NCBI RefSeq assembly: GCF_015244565.1
Contig: NZ_JABCQG010000001.1
Span: 62,001 to 126,000 of the forward strand
Source: Gluconobacter vitians
Lineage (GTDB): Bacteria; Pseudomonadota; Alphaproteobacteria; Acetobacterales; Acetobacteraceae
Reading direction: 5' to 3'
Length of the DNA stretch: 64,000 nt
The translations under genes and the position numbers were made by a program. The notes beneath the pieces are model-generated. The model saw nothing but the letters and a program-made list of their open reading frames with translations, was not told the DNA's origin and did no database searches. Numbering within the stretch: the stretch's first letter is position 1; every line of letters starts with the position of its first letter. Positions 35,460 through 44,557 of this stretch are shown piece after piece.

Positions 35460-38099
35460 TTACGCGGCTTCCAGTGTCTTGCGCAGCATTGCAAATACTG
35501 CGTCCGCGTCTGCGTTTGGACCACCGGCCTGCGCCATATCCGGACGGCCACCACCGCCCTTGCCACCCATCAGGGCCGAAGCTTCACGAACCAGCTTCAC
35601 GGCATCCAGACGGTCCGTCAGGTCTTTCGTTACGGCGATCACAATGCTGCCGCGACCATCAGCATTCGACATGAGCGCCACAACACCGGACCCGATCTGC
35701 TTGGAGATGCTTTCCGCCAGACCCTTGAGCTCCTTGGGGCTGACATCGCCCAGATCACGCGCGGAAAGCGTGATGCCGTTGATGCTTTCCGTAGCACTCG
35801 TGCCTTCGCCGGTCGCGAGCTTGCGCTGAAGGTCGGAGACCTGCGCCGTCAGGGACTTGCGCTCTTCAAGAAGTGCCGCCACGCGGGATGCGGCATCGGC
35901 AACCGGAACCTTGAGCAGATCTGCAATCTGCTTCAGACGGTCTTCGGTTTCCAGCGCCAGGGCTTCCGCAGCGAGACCACAGACGGCCTCGATCCGGCGC
36001 ACACCTGCCGAGACACCGCTTTCTGACACAATCCGGAACGGCCCGATCTCACCAACGCGGCCAACATGCGTGCCGCCACACAGTTCGATGGAATAGGCCG
36101 CACGATCATCGTCGCCCTTGCCCATCGAGACCACGCGGACCTCATCGCCGTATTTCTCGCCGAACAGCGCCATGGCGCCTTCCGCAACGGCTTCGTCCTG
36201 CGTCATCAGGCGCGTCTCGACCGGGGCATTCTCGCGGATGCGGGCATTGACCTCGGCCTCGACCGCCGCCAGTTCCTCATCTGTCAGCGGGCGCGGCTGG
36301 CTGATATCGAAGCGCAGACGCTCAGGCGCATTCAGGCTGCCCTTCTGCGTGACATGCGTGCCGATCTGACGACGCAGGGCCTCATGCAGCAGGTGGGTTG
36401 CGGAGTGATGACCCCGAACGGCCGTGCGACGTGCATGGTCGATTTCGGCATGAACTGCCATACCTGGCTTCAGCGTCCCTTCGACAACCTTGCCGTAATG
36501 CACGATCAGATCGCCGTTGCGCTTCTGCGTATCGGTGATCTCAACACGCACGCCCGGAGCCGTCAGCGTTCCGTGGTCGCCAACCTGACCGCCACTTTCA
36601 CCATAAAACGGCGTCTGGTTCAGCAGGATCGCGACCGTGTCGTCGTCAGCAGGAGCCTCGGCCAGTTCGTCATTTCCGCGGAAAATGCCTTGCACTTCCG
36701 CATCGGCCTTTTCGGACACATAACCGAGAAACTCGCTCGGACCGTGCTTGTCGCGTGCGTCGAACCATACCGTTTCAGCCGCGGCATCGCCCGATCCGAC
36801 CCAGGCCGCACGCGCACGCTTGCGCTGCTCGGCCATGGCGGTCTCGAAACCGGCTTCATCAACCGTGCGACCTTTCTCACGCAGTGCATCCTGCGTCAGA
36901 TCCAGCGGGAATCCGAACGTGTCATAGAGTTTGAACGCCACGTCACCCGGAAGAGCGTCCTTGTCGCCCAGACGGTCAAGCTCGTCCGACAGCAGCGTCA
37001 GGCCGCGTTCCAGAAGGGCGGTGAAGCGCTCTTCTTCACCCTTCATCGTCTGCGCGATCAGCGCCTGATGCTGGACGAGTTCCGGATAGGCAGCACCCAT
37101 CTGCTGGATCAGCGCCGGAAGCAGGCGATAGAATACCGGCTCTTTCGCGCCCATGATGTGCAGATGGCGCATGGCGCGGCGCATGATGCGACGCAGTACA
37201 TAGCCGCGGCCTTCCTTGGACGGCAGCACACCATCGGCGATCAGGAACGCGGTGGAGCGCAGATGATCGGCCACAACGCGATGGCTGGCCTTGAATGGGC
37301 CATCGGCATCCTGGTGCATGATTTCGGCCGAGGCCTCGATCAGTGCGCGCATCGTGTCGGTGTCGTAGTTGTCACGCTTGCCCTGCATGATCGCGGCAAA
37401 ACGCTCCAGGCCCATGCCCGTGTCGATCGACGGGCGGGGCAGGGCATCGCGCGAGCCATCCGGCTGGTCGAGGAACTGCATGAACACGAGGTTCCAGATC
37501 TCGACGAAACGGTCACCGTCTTCGTCCGGGCTACCTGGAGGGCCACCAAATACGCTGTCGCCGTGGTCGTAGAAGATCTCGGAGCACGGACCGCACGGTC
37601 CTGTGTCACCCATGCGCCAGAAATTGTCAGACGTTCCAATGCGGATGATCCGGTCATCGGACAGGCCGGCGATTTTCTTCCACAGATCGGCCGCATCCTC
37701 GTCTTCCGCATAGACGGTAGCGAGCAGCTTCTCCTTCGGAAGACCGAAATCGCGCGTCAGCAGCGTCCAGGCAAATTCGATGGCTTCGGGCTTGAAGTAA
37801 TCGCCAAAGCTGAAATTGCCCATCATTTCGAAGAACGTGTGATGGCGCGCCGTATATCCGACATTGTCGAGATCGTTATGCTTGCCACCCGCGCGCACGA
37901 CCTTCTGCGCCGTGGTGGCGCGGGAGTAGGGGCGCGTTTCCTGGCCGGTGAAGACGTTCTTGAACGGCACCATGCCAGCATTGGTGAACAGCAGTGTCGG
38001 GTCGTTCTGCGGCACCAGGGATGCCGAAGGAACGATGCGGTGGCCCTGCGAACCGAAGTATTCGAGAAAGGCCGATCTGATATCGTTGGTGCTGGTCAT
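35460..38099 (-). CDS. alaS: Alanyl-tRNA synthetase
   Basis: This class II enzyme charges tRNA-Ala. The 879-residue product is full length and has the catalytic core opening with [14 protein letters not shown] and [13 protein letters not shown]-type motif 2 context. The editing domain zinc ligands lie in [13 protein letters not shown] and [10 protein letters not shown], and the C-terminal DHHA1 domain ends near [11 protein letters not shown]. The start ATG is 33 bases from a -10 element enclosed by an inverted repeat (separate entry). Confidence 0.98.
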   Translation of the reverse strand: MTSTNDIRSAFLEYFGSQGHRIVPSASLVPQNDPTLLFTNAGMVPFKNVFTGQETRPYSRATTAQKVVRAGGKHNDLDNVGYTARHHTFFEMMGNFSFGDYFKPEAIEFAWTLLTRDFGLPKEKLLATVYAEDEDAADLWKKIAGLSDDRIIRIGTSDNFWRMGDTGPCGPCSEIFYDHGDSVFGGPPGSPDEDGDRFVEIWNLVFMQFLDQPDGSRDALPRPSIDTGMGLERFAAIMQGKRDNYDTDTMRALIEASAEIMHQDADGPFKASHRVVADHLRSTAFLIADGVLPSKEGRGYVLRRIMRRAMRHLHIMGAKEPVFYRLLPALIQQMGAAYPELVQHQALIAQTMKGEEERFTALLERGLTLLSDELDRLGDKDALPGDVAFKLYDTFGFPLDLTQDALREKGRTVDEAGFETAMAEQRKRARAAWVGSGDAAAETVWFDARDKHGPSEFLGYVSEKADAEVQGIFRGNDELAEAPADDDTVAILLNQTPFYGESGGQVGDHGTLTAPGVRVEITDTQKRNGDLIVHYGKVVEGTLKPGMAVHAEIDHARRTAVRGHHSATHLLHEALRRQIGTHVTQKGSLNAPERLRFDISQPRPLTDEELAAVEAEVNARIRENAPVETRLMTQDEAVAEGAMALFGEKYGDEVRVVSMGKGDDDRAAYSIELCGGTHVGRVGEIGPFRIVSESGVSAGVRRIEAVCGLAAEALALETEDRLKQIADLLKVPVADAASRVAALLEERKSLTAQVSDLQRKLATGEGTSATESINGITLSARDLGDVSPKELKGLAESISKQIGSGVVALMSNADGRGSIVIAVTKDLTDRLDAVKLVREASALMGGKGGGGRPDMAQAGGPNADADAVFAMLRKTLEAA

Positions 38100-38124
38100 G
38101 ATGAGGGAGTGTCAGTTCCAGGAA

Positions 38125-38161
38125 GACAGGGAATAATATGCCTGTCCTAGACTATTGTCGC
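38125..38161 (-). promoter_or_regulatory. alaS promoter enclosed by an inverted repeat
   Basis: On the minus strand GCGACA (38156-38161) and TATTAT (38133-38138) are 17 bases apart, a plausible sigma-70 promoter for alaS. The arms GACAGG/CCTGTC (38141-38146 and 38125-38130) flank the -10 with 10 bases between them. In E. coli, AlaRS represses its own gene through a palindrome at the promoter; the position here is analogous. Confidence 0.45.
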
Positions 38162-38180
38162 CGCCTTGGAAATGCAGCCC

Positions 38181-38744
38181 TCAGTCATTGCGGCCATGCG
38201 TCCTGATGCCGTTATCGGGAAGGGCGGACAGATCCGGTTCAGGTTCGGGTGCCGTCAGGCCCGCCGAAGGGATCTCCACGGCCATCTGAACCAGTTCAAG
38301 CGGTGTTTCGGGTGTCTGCGCCCGGAAGACAAGACGACGGGAAAGATTGAAGTTCGCGACCATTCCACACAGGGCACCTGCCGCCAGAGCAAGTTCGGGA
38401 TAATGCACTGTCAGTGGAACCGTCGCGTAAAGCAGGAACACCATGCCGCGATTGAGCAGAAAGCCGAACGAATTGGCCAGCAGGAACCGCAGCCATTGCA
38501 GAACCATGTGCTGGTTCTCCGCCGCGGACAGCCGGAATGTCCAGACGCGGTTAAGGCACCAGTTCCCTGTTGCCGCCACGAAATAGGCCATCAATGTGGC
38601 TGCGATCAGGCCAGCAGGAACGCGCAGCAGGGAGACCGTTCCCCAGTCCACCAGGAAACCGAAGGCACCGACGGTCCCAAAGCGCAGGAACTGATCGATG
38701 ATTTCCGGTCGGCTGCGCGGATAGAAAATACGGCTGCGTCGCAA
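38181..38744 (-). CDS. GtrA-family small membrane protein
   Basis: The 187-residue product has four predicted transmembrane helices in the GtrA/DPMS pattern: FLRFGTVGAFGFLVDWG, then ATLMAYFVAATGNWCLNRVWTF, LANSFGFLLNRG and a C-terminal ALCGMVANFNLSRRLVF. GtrA proteins help move lipid-linked sugars across the inner membrane. I place the start at TTG 38744, with a GGAGA site about nine bases upstream. The frame is open to 38903 but that would run through the ompA terminator. The C-terminal 30 residues are Pro-rich. Confidence 0.8.
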   Translation of the reverse strand: MRRSRIFYPRSRPEIIDQFLRFGTVGAFGFLVDWGTVSLLRVPAGLIAATLMAYFVAATGNWCLNRVWTFRLSAAENQHMVLQWLRFLLANSFGFLLNRGMVFLLYATVPLTVHYPELALAAGALCGMVANFNLSRRLVFRAQTPETPLELVQMAVEIPSAGLTAPEPEPDLSALPDNGIRTHGRND

Positions 38745-38841
38745 GGAACATGTCTCCGGAATATCGGGATGTGCTGGCTCTAGCGTGCCGGGAAAGGCAA
38801 TCGCAAGCGGAGTTTCGTCCTGAACGTCGCATTTACCCAAA

Positions 38842-38872
38842 GAAAAAGGCGCCCCGAAGGACGCCTTTCTCA
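38842..38872 (-). terminator. Terminator of ompA
   Basis: On the minus strand AAAGGCGTCC is followed by TTCG and GGGCGCCTTT, then TTCTTT. It is a compact hairpin with a stable TTCG loop, about 40 bases after the ompA stop. Confidence 0.85.
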
Positions 38873-38910
38873 GTACCGAAGTCGAAGACCCGGCGTCGAT
38901 CATGTCTGAA

Positions 38911-40050
38911 TTACTTCAGGATGATCTCGACGCGACGGTTCTGCGGCTCGCGGGTGTTCGGGCCGGTCGGAACCAGCGGCTTGGACTCGCCATAGCCGTG
39001 GATGTCGATGGCAGCAGCCGGGACACCGTCACGGATCAGCTCAGCCTTCACGCTGGAAGCGCGACGGTTGGACAGACCCAGGTTGTAACGCTCGCCGCGC
39101 GGACCCGGGTGAGCAGCGGAGTTATCCGTGTAGCCGTTGACTTCGATGCGCGTCGTCTGGACGTGCGTGGAAGCCTGGGCTGCCTGGGCAACGATCTCAC
39201 GGGCGCGGCCCGTCAGGTCAGACTTGTCCCAGTCGAAGAACACGAGATACGTGCGGGCCGGGGTCGGAGCCGGCGGAACAACAACCGGAGCCGGCGGCGG
39301 CGGCGGCGGAGCCGTGTCGAAGGCATAGCGCAGGCCCAGGATGAACTGGTGCGAGAAGCGCTGGTCGAAGTTCACGTTGCCCTTGTGAACGCCGGAAGCG
39401 TTGTAGGCCGTGGAACGATACGGACCGTTGACGAAGTCCTGACCGATGAAACGGTATTCGGTCGTGACAGCCAGACCCGGAACGTTCGGGATGTCGTAAG
39501 CTGCACCGACGATGCCCTGGTACGCGAAGCTGCCCTGCGTGCCGCCCATGCGGTCAACAGCGCCGTTCACGTAGTTGGTCGTGGTCGGGTTGTAGTGCTG
39601 CCACAGATAGCCAGCGCCAACACCGACGAACGGCGTGACAGGAACATTCAGACCGAAGTTGGCGAGGTCGATGTCATACAGCACGTTGACGAGGCCACCA
39701 TAAGCCTGGTCGGACCCGTGGGTCATGCCGTTAACAGCCGTCGGACGACGGTGGTTGATCTGGGAGTAGTTGTACAGACCCTCAACCTCAACGCGCAGGC
39801 CGTTACCGAAGCCCCAGCCGAATGCACCGAAACCGGTGAAGCCGTCGTGGTGGCGGTAGCGGGAGCTCGAAGCAGCGTTGCTGCTCGTGCCATCAGCCTG
39901 CGTCGTCGGCGCGAAAGTGCCGTGCTGCTGCTGAACCAGGTTGTAACCACCGCCGATGTTGACATAGGGGCCGGTGATCGTGCTGGCCATGGCAAGCGAC
40001 GGTGCGGCGACCATCGACGTCATGGCAAGGAGTGCCGTGCGGAGACGCAT
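38911..40050 (-). CDS. OmpA-family outer membrane protein
   Basis: The 379-residue product has a signal peptide (about 1-22, ending SLAMA), an eight-strand beta-barrel region (about 24-240, with alternating aromatic residues and the terminal LGLRYAFD strand), a Pro-rich hinge (PPPPPPAP, near 252) and the C-terminal peptidoglycan-binding OmpA domain (about 270-379). The latter shows IEVNGYTDNSAAHP and SNRRASSVKAEL. It anchors the outer membrane to the wall. A long leader, a good promoter and a strong terminator suggest high, monocistronic expression. Confidence 0.93.
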   Translation of the reverse strand: MRLRTALLAMTSMVAAPSLAMASTITGPYVNIGGGYNLVQQQHGTFAPTTQADGTSSNAASSSRYRHHDGFTGFGAFGWGFGNGLRVEVEGLYNYSQINHRRPTAVNGMTHGSDQAYGGLVNVLYDIDLANFGLNVPVTPFVGVGAGYLWQHYNPTTTNYVNGAVDRMGGTQGSFAYQGIVGAAYDIPNVPGLAVTTEYRFIGQDFVNGPYRSTAYNASGVHKGNVNFDQRFSHQFILGLRYAFDTAPPPPPPAPVVVPPAPTPARTYLVFFDWDKSDLTGRAREIVAQAAQASTHVQTTRIEVNGYTDNSAAHPGPRGERYNLGLSNRRASSVKAELIRDGVPAAAIDIHGYGESKPLVPTGPNTREPQNRRVEIILK

Positions 40051-40366
40051 GTTTTCGTCCTCTTAGTGACTAACGTTCGAGCCGTTGGAGAATGCTTTCA
40101 CCAACGGACCCAGCGCGATGCATAAGCGCATATAGAGCGCAGAGTTCCCCGCGACAAAGCCAGTCGGGGTCTTCCAGCTCTACTCGGGGAAGGGGAGTGA
40201 CATAAAAGCCACAATCCATTTCGCCCGCTTTACGATCTACGCCTCGCGTCTACGTTGCCTTAGCCCAAGGTTTCACGAGAAGCCAGCGCTTCCGGAAGAA
40301 AGCAGCTATGCAAAAACAAAGGCAAAACAGATATTTAGCTCAGATGTGACGGAATTTTAACATTCC
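40051..40366. other. Leader and promoter region of ompA, downstream of aroKB
   Basis: This 316-base gap between two leftward genes contains no gene I can support. The promoter at 40129-40157 implies a 5' leader of about 75 bases. The part next to aroKB is A/T-rich (40310-40370) with no clear terminator. Confidence 0.6.
40129..40157 (-). promoter_or_regulatory. Probable ompA promoter
   Basis: On the minus strand TTGTCG (40152-40157) and TATATG (40129-40134) are separated by exactly 17 bases, a good sigma-70 match. They lie about 80 bases upstream of the ompA start codon. Confidence 0.5.
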
Positions 40367-42058
40367 TTACGAGCGGCAGCCTTCAGTGATCAGAAGATTA
40401 CGCACTGTTTCTGAGGGGATTTCGCGGGTTGTGAACGCCTTGCCGATCCCGTGCAACAGAACGAACGCAACCTTCCCGTCCTGCATTTTCTTGTCCCGAG
40501 TCATGTGGTGCAGAAGCACGTCCGCGGAGAACGACTCCCGGAACCACTCGAAACTGACAGGCATGTCCAGACTTCGCAGATGACGGTCCAGTCGATGCAG
40601 GTCCTCGACCGGGGCGTAACCGAGCTCTACGGAAAGAGCCATGGCCAGGTGAATTCCGATCGAGACAGCCTCGCCATGCAGCAGGCGACCATCATATCCC
40701 AGTTCCGCTTCCAGGGCGTGCCCGAACGTATGTCCCAGATTGAGCAGTGCCCGCCCGCCAACAGAAGCCTGTTCCTTCTCGTCAGCCGCAACAACCGCTG
40801 CCTTGAAGGCACAGGCCCGCTTCACGGCATCCGCCAGGGCTTCGGGATCACCATCCAGAACATCCCGTCCATGGGTTTCGCACCAGGCAAAGAGTTCCGG
40901 ATCGGCAATCAGGCCGGATTTGACGATCTCGGCATAGCCCGCAACGCGCTGGCGCCGCGGCAGCGTTGCCAAGGCGGAACTGTCCGCAAGAACCGCGATG
41001 GGTTGATGAAAGGCGCCGATCAAATTCTTGCCGGCCGGGGCGTTGATGCCGGTCTTTCCGCCCACGCTGCTGTCCACCTGTGACAGAAGCGTGGTGGGAA
41101 TCTGCACAAATGGCAGCCCGCGCAGTGCTGTTGCAGCAACAAACCCGGCCAGATCGCCCACGACTCCGCCACCCAGCGCCACGATGGTCGTCTTGCGCTC
41201 GATTCCGGTGGACAGGAGGCGGTTCATGACATCCCCGTAGCAGGCGAGGGACTTGCTCTCCTCACCGCCGGGAACCGCAATCACATCCGCACGGATGCCG
41301 GTTTCCTCGAATGAGGCGAGAAGTCGCGGCAGATGCAGTTCGGCAACCGTTTCATCCGTAATGACGACCACGCGCTTCTGGGGCAGGTGAGGTGCAAGCA
41401 GGGCGCCTGCACGCGAAATCAGGTCCGGTCCGATCAGCACGTCATAGCTGTGGTTGCTGAGCGAAACATGAACCGACTCCGGCCTGCGATATTCTCCCAG
41501 AACTTCCCGTACCCGCTGCACGCCCTGTTCCACCGTGTCGTCTCCACAATCGATAATGATGTCTGCCTCGGCGTAGAAGGGGTATCGCTGCCCCACAAGA
41601 CGCCCCAGAACCTCGTCCGGCCTTCCCTGGGCCAGCAATGGCCGCCCCGTTCGTCCGGCAACCCGCTTCACCAGCACATGCACCGGTGCCCGAAGCCAGA
41701 TCGAGACCGCATGCCTGCGGACCAGACGACGGGTCTGGGCGTCCATCCAGGCGCCTCCGCCCGTGGCGAGGATGCAGGGTGGCCCATCGAGGAGTCGCTG
41801 GATGACGCGGCGTTCACCATCCCGAAACGATGCTTCACCATGTCGGGCAAAGATTTCGGGAATCGAACAGCCGGCGGCCCGTTCGATCTCGATGTCGGCG
41901 TCCACAAAAGGCAGTCCGCAGATCTGGGCGAGGCGCCGTCCGATGGTGGTTTTGCCGGCGCCCATCATTCCGACGAGGACAACCGTACGCGACGGTGTGC
42001 CATCGGGAGAGAAAAAGGGTTGCGGCGTGGCTGAAGGGGGAAAAGGCAGGCGTGACAT
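40367..42058 (-). CDS. aroKB: Bifunctional shikimate kinase / 3-dehydroquinate synthase
   Basis: One 563-residue polypeptide carries two shikimate-pathway enzymes. Residues about 20-190 are shikimate kinase, with P-loop GMMGAGKTT (30-38), the shikimate-binding DADIEIER and the ILATGGGAW motif. Residues about 195-563 are 3-dehydroquinate synthase, with GGEESKS, the NAD-binding ALGGGVVGDLAGF, QVDSSVGGKTG, and the zinc ligands within LLNLGHTFGHALE. The frame is continuous with no stop or slippery site between the domains. In many bacteria aroK and aroB are separate neighbours. Confidence 0.96.
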   Translation of the reverse strand: MSRLPFPPSATPQPFFSPDGTPSRTVVLVGMMGAGKTTIGRRLAQICGLPFVDADIEIERAAGCSIPEIFARHGEASFRDGERRVIQRLLDGPPCILATGGGAWMDAQTRRLVRRHAVSIWLRAPVHVLVKRVAGRTGRPLLAQGRPDEVLGRLVGQRYPFYAEADIIIDCGDDTVEQGVQRVREVLGEYRRPESVHVSLSNHSYDVLIGPDLISRAGALLAPHLPQKRVVVITDETVAELHLPRLLASFEETGIRADVIAVPGGEESKSLACYGDVMNRLLSTGIERKTTIVALGGGVVGDLAGFVAATALRGLPFVQIPTTLLSQVDSSVGGKTGINAPAGKNLIGAFHQPIAVLADSSALATLPRRQRVAGYAEIVKSGLIADPELFAWCETHGRDVLDGDPEALADAVKRACAFKAAVVAADEKEQASVGGRALLNLGHTFGHALEAELGYDGRLLHGEAVSIGIHLAMALSVELGYAPVEDLHRLDRHLRSLDMPVSFEWFRESFSADVLLHHMTRDKKMQDGKVAFVLLHGIGKAFTTREIPSETVRNLLITEGCRS

Positions 42059-42118
42059 GCCCTGCTACGTATCATAGGAGAGGGAACACGTCCTGCCCTC
42101 ACTTCGAGACCCTGTCCC

Positions 42119-42526
42119 ATGGCCATTACCGATCGTTCCTTTTCCCGCCTGCCGCTGATTGGCGGGGCCGTTGCCGTCTTTCTTGTCCTAGGTGTGGGCG
42201 GAGCGTTCCTGCGTCTGGGTATGACCGCCACGCCACCGGCACAGACCATGGTTCACAAGGACCTGTCGGGCGGCGCTTTTGCTCCGTCCACAGCACCACA
42301 GGCCGCCCTTCCGGCCATGCCGCCCGTACCTGCGGCCCAGCCTGCGCAGGCTCCCGCCGTGACACCGATGCCTGCGTCTGCTCCGGCCCCTGCCGCAGCA
42401 GCTCCGGCTGCTCCTGCCGCTGCCCCTCTGACGCCGTCGACACCGCTGCCGACGATGCCAGCCCCGAAGGCCGCTCCTGCCCAGCCCATGCCTGCTACAC
42501 CTGTGGCCCCAGCTCCTGCTCACTGA
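42119..42526 (+). CDS. Pro/Ala-rich single-pass membrane protein, unknown
   Basis: The 135-residue product has one transmembrane helix (about 12-32, LIGGAVAVFLVLGVGGAFL) after a short basic N-terminus. A roughly 100-residue low-complexity tail of Ala and Pro (repeated AP and PAA patterns) follows and is probably periplasmic. It has no recognisable domain. It lies 60 bases from the divergent aroKB gene and 10 bases before xerD. Ordinary codon use and position support a real gene, but the function is unknown. Confidence 0.6.
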   Translation: MAITDRSFSRLPLIGGAVAVFLVLGVGGAFLRLGMTATPPAQTMVHKDLSGGAFAPSTAPQAALPAMPPVPAAQPAQAPAVTPMPASAPAPAAAAPAAPAAAPLTPSTPLPTMPAPKAAPAQPMPATPVAPAPAH

Positions 42527-42536
42527 TTAAGCTGTA

Positions 42537-43472
42537 ATGGCGCGTACCAGTGACGACCGGGAAGGCGACAGGCATGTCGAGGCCTTTCTGGAAATGCTTG
42601 CAGCCGAGCGTGGCGCGGCACTGAAAACCCGGCAGGCTTACGCCTCGGACCTCGCCGATTTTGCGGCCCACTGCGCACCGGTTCCTCTTGCCGATGCACA
42701 GGGCAGTCAGGTCCAGTCCTATCTTGCGGAACTATCGCGTGCGGGACTGGCGGCCCGGACCGCCGCCCGACGCCTGTCCTGCCTGCGCCAGTTCTATCGA
42801 TTCCTGATGCTCGAGTCGGTGCGTGATGACGATCCGACCGAACGTCAGCAGGCTCCCAAAATCGCATCGTCTCTTCCCAGACCGCTGGACGAAGAGGAAA
42901 TCCGTTGCCTGCTGGAAAGCGGGACGCGCGGTCATGAAAACGAACGCCGGGACATCGTCTCCCGCGCTGCGCTGGAACTTCTCTACACGACCGGCCTGCG
43001 CATTTCCGAACTGCTGGCCCTGCCGGCATCCTGTGTGCATGTCCGTGGCCCGATGCTTCTGGTGCGGGGCAAGGGCGGTCGGGAGCGGCTGGTGCCTTTA
43101 TCCCAGAGTGCGCGGGACGCTGCGGACCAGCTCGTGCACTTCGATCGCGATCTCGGCAGCCCCTGGCTCTTTCCAGGGCGCAACCCTCAGAAGCACCTGA
43201 CGCGGCAGGGATTCGACAAGATCCTGCTCGCCTGTGCCCTGAAAGCCGGACTGGACCCCGACCGCGTCAGCCCGCACGTTCTGAGGCATTCGTTCGCAAG
43301 CCATCTTCTGGCACATGGCGCCGATCTGCGGGCGCTCCAGATGTTGCTCGGTCACGCCGATATTGCCACCACCCAGATCTATACGCAGGTCATGTCCGAA
43401 CGCCTGCGACAGGCTGTGGCGGCGCATCATCCGCTGGCACGGAAAGACACGGCCTCGGCCGACATGGATTGA
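42537..43472 (+). CDS. xerD: Tyrosine recombinase XerD (chromosome dimer resolution)
   Basis: XerC and XerD resolve chromosome dimers at dif. The 311-residue product has the N-terminal SAM-like DNA-binding domain and the catalytic set Arg155 (GLRISELL), Lys179, His247 and Arg250 (HVLRHSFASHLL), His273 (LGHADI) and Tyr282. I choose XerD over XerC because xerD lies next to aroKB and accA in many alphaproteobacteria; the alternative cannot be excluded from sequence alone. It is not an integrase: there are no att-like repeats or phage genes nearby. Confidence 0.85.
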   Translation: MARTSDDREGDRHVEAFLEMLAAERGAALKTRQAYASDLADFAAHCAPVPLADAQGSQVQSYLAELSRAGLAARTAARRLSCLRQFYRFLMLESVRDDDPTERQQAPKIASSLPRPLDEEEIRCLLESGTRGHENERRDIVSRAALELLYTTGLRISELLALPASCVHVRGPMLLVRGKGGRERLVPLSQSARDAADQLVHFDRDLGSPWLFPGRNPQKHLTRQGFDKILLACALKAGLDPDRVSPHVLRHSFASHLLAHGADLRALQMLLGHADIATTQIYTQVMSERLRQAVAAHHPLARKDTASADMD

Positions 43473-43535
43473 ACAGATCATTCCGCCTGTCGCAGGGACT
43501 GTTTCCGGACGCGCAGGCGTGCTATCGGGCTGGCC

Positions 43536-44510
43536 ATGCGCCAATTCCTAGATTTCGAGAAGTCGGTCGCCGAACTCGAGACCAAGATCGACGAACTCCG
43601 CCAGATGGGCAGCCAGGGCAAGGACTCCGGCACCAGCGGCATCAATATCGATGACGAGATTGCCCGTCTGTCCGAGAAGGCCGACAAGCAGCTCCGCTCG
43701 ACCTATGCCAAGCTGACGCCGCTGCAGAAAGTGCAGGTGGCCCGTCACGCCCAGCGCCCGAAGGCTCTGGACTACGTGCATCAGCTGGTAACGGACTACA
43801 CGCCGTTGGCCGGTGACCGCGCCTTTGGCGACGACGACGCCATGATTGGCGGTCTGGCCCGTTTCCGTGGAGAACCGGTCGTTGTTGTTGGGACCGAGCG
43901 TGGTCACGACACCGAAACGCGCCTGAAGCATAATTTCGGCATGGCCCGCCCCGAAGGCTATCGCAAGGCGCAGCGTCTGGTCGAAATGGCCGGTCGCTTT
44001 GGCCTGCCGATCCTGAGCTTCATCGACACTGCCGGTGCCTGGCCCGGAATCGACGCCGAAGCACGCGGACAGGCCCAGGCGATCGCTAAATCGATCGATG
44101 TCTGCCTCAAGGCCCCCGTGCCACTGATCGTGACCGTGATTGGTGAGGGAGGCTCAGGTGGCGCCATTGCCATTGGCGCAGGTGATCGCATCCTTATGCT
44201 CGAGCACTCGATCTATTCCGTCATTTCGCCGGAAGCTGCCGCATCCATCCTGTGGCGCGATCCGAAGCTGGCACCGGCCGCAGCCGAGGCGCTGAAGCTC
44301 ACCGCGCAGGACCTCCAGTCCCTCGGCGTGATCGATCGGATCATTCCTGAACCGGTCGGTGGTGCACAGCGCGCACCGGACGAAGCCGTCAAGGCCGTTG
44401 GCAACGCGATTGCGGAAGAACTGGCCTCGCTCAAGGATCTTACCGGTCCGGCGCTGATCCAGAAGCGCCGGGACAAGTTCCTGTCCATGACCCGCACGCC
44501 TCTGCACTGA
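43536..44510 (+). CDS. accA: Acetyl-CoA carboxylase carboxyltransferase, alpha subunit
   Basis: AccA with AccD transfers the carboxyl group from biotin to acetyl-CoA in the first step of fatty acid synthesis. The 324-residue product starts RQFLDFEKSVAELETKIDEL, the usual N-terminus, and carries the crotonase-fold motifs GTERGHDTETRLKHNFGMARPEGYRKA (in part), IDTAGAWPGIDAEARGQ and GEGGSGGAIAIGAGD. Length and motifs are normal. A strong terminator follows. Confidence 0.97.
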   Translation: MRQFLDFEKSVAELETKIDELRQMGSQGKDSGTSGINIDDEIARLSEKADKQLRSTYAKLTPLQKVQVARHAQRPKALDYVHQLVTDYTPLAGDRAFGDDDAMIGGLARFRGEPVVVVGTERGHDTETRLKHNFGMARPEGYRKAQRLVEMAGRFGLPILSFIDTAGAWPGIDAEARGQAQAIAKSIDVCLKAPVPLIVTVIGEGGSGGAIAIGAGDRILMLEHSIYSVISPEAAASILWRDPKLAPAAAEALKLTAQDLQSLGVIDRIIPEPVGGAQRAPDEAVKAVGNAIAEELASLKDLTGPALIQKRRDKFLSMTRTPLH

Positions 44511-44520
44511 GACGTTTTTC

Positions 44521-44557
44521 AAAAGCCGCTGCCTCTTCGCAGCGGCTTTTGTTTTTT
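44521..44557 (+). terminator. Terminator of accA (probably bidirectional)
   Basis: A perfect 12-bp stem, AAAAGCCGCTGC with GCAGCGGCTTTT, has a 6-base loop and is followed by GTTTTTT. It overlaps the end of the convergent CinA-like gene and may serve it too. Confidence 0.92.

Noticed and set aside
36066-38150. A 694-residue open frame antisense to alaS
   Set aside because: It mirrors a full-length AlaRS gene, shows no domain, and arises from codon bias.
38181-38903. Longer start (38903) for the GtrA gene
   Set aside because: It would place the ompA terminator hairpin inside the coding region; TTG 38744 has a fitting ribosome-binding site.
39288-39310. A GGC-rich tandem run in ompA
   Set aside because: It simply encodes the Pro-rich hinge of OmpA on the minus strand and is expected for this family.
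42537-43472. Tyrosine recombinase as a phage or island integrase
   Set aside because: It sits beside aroKB and accA in the XerD context, with no att-like repeats, tRNA target or phage genes nearby.
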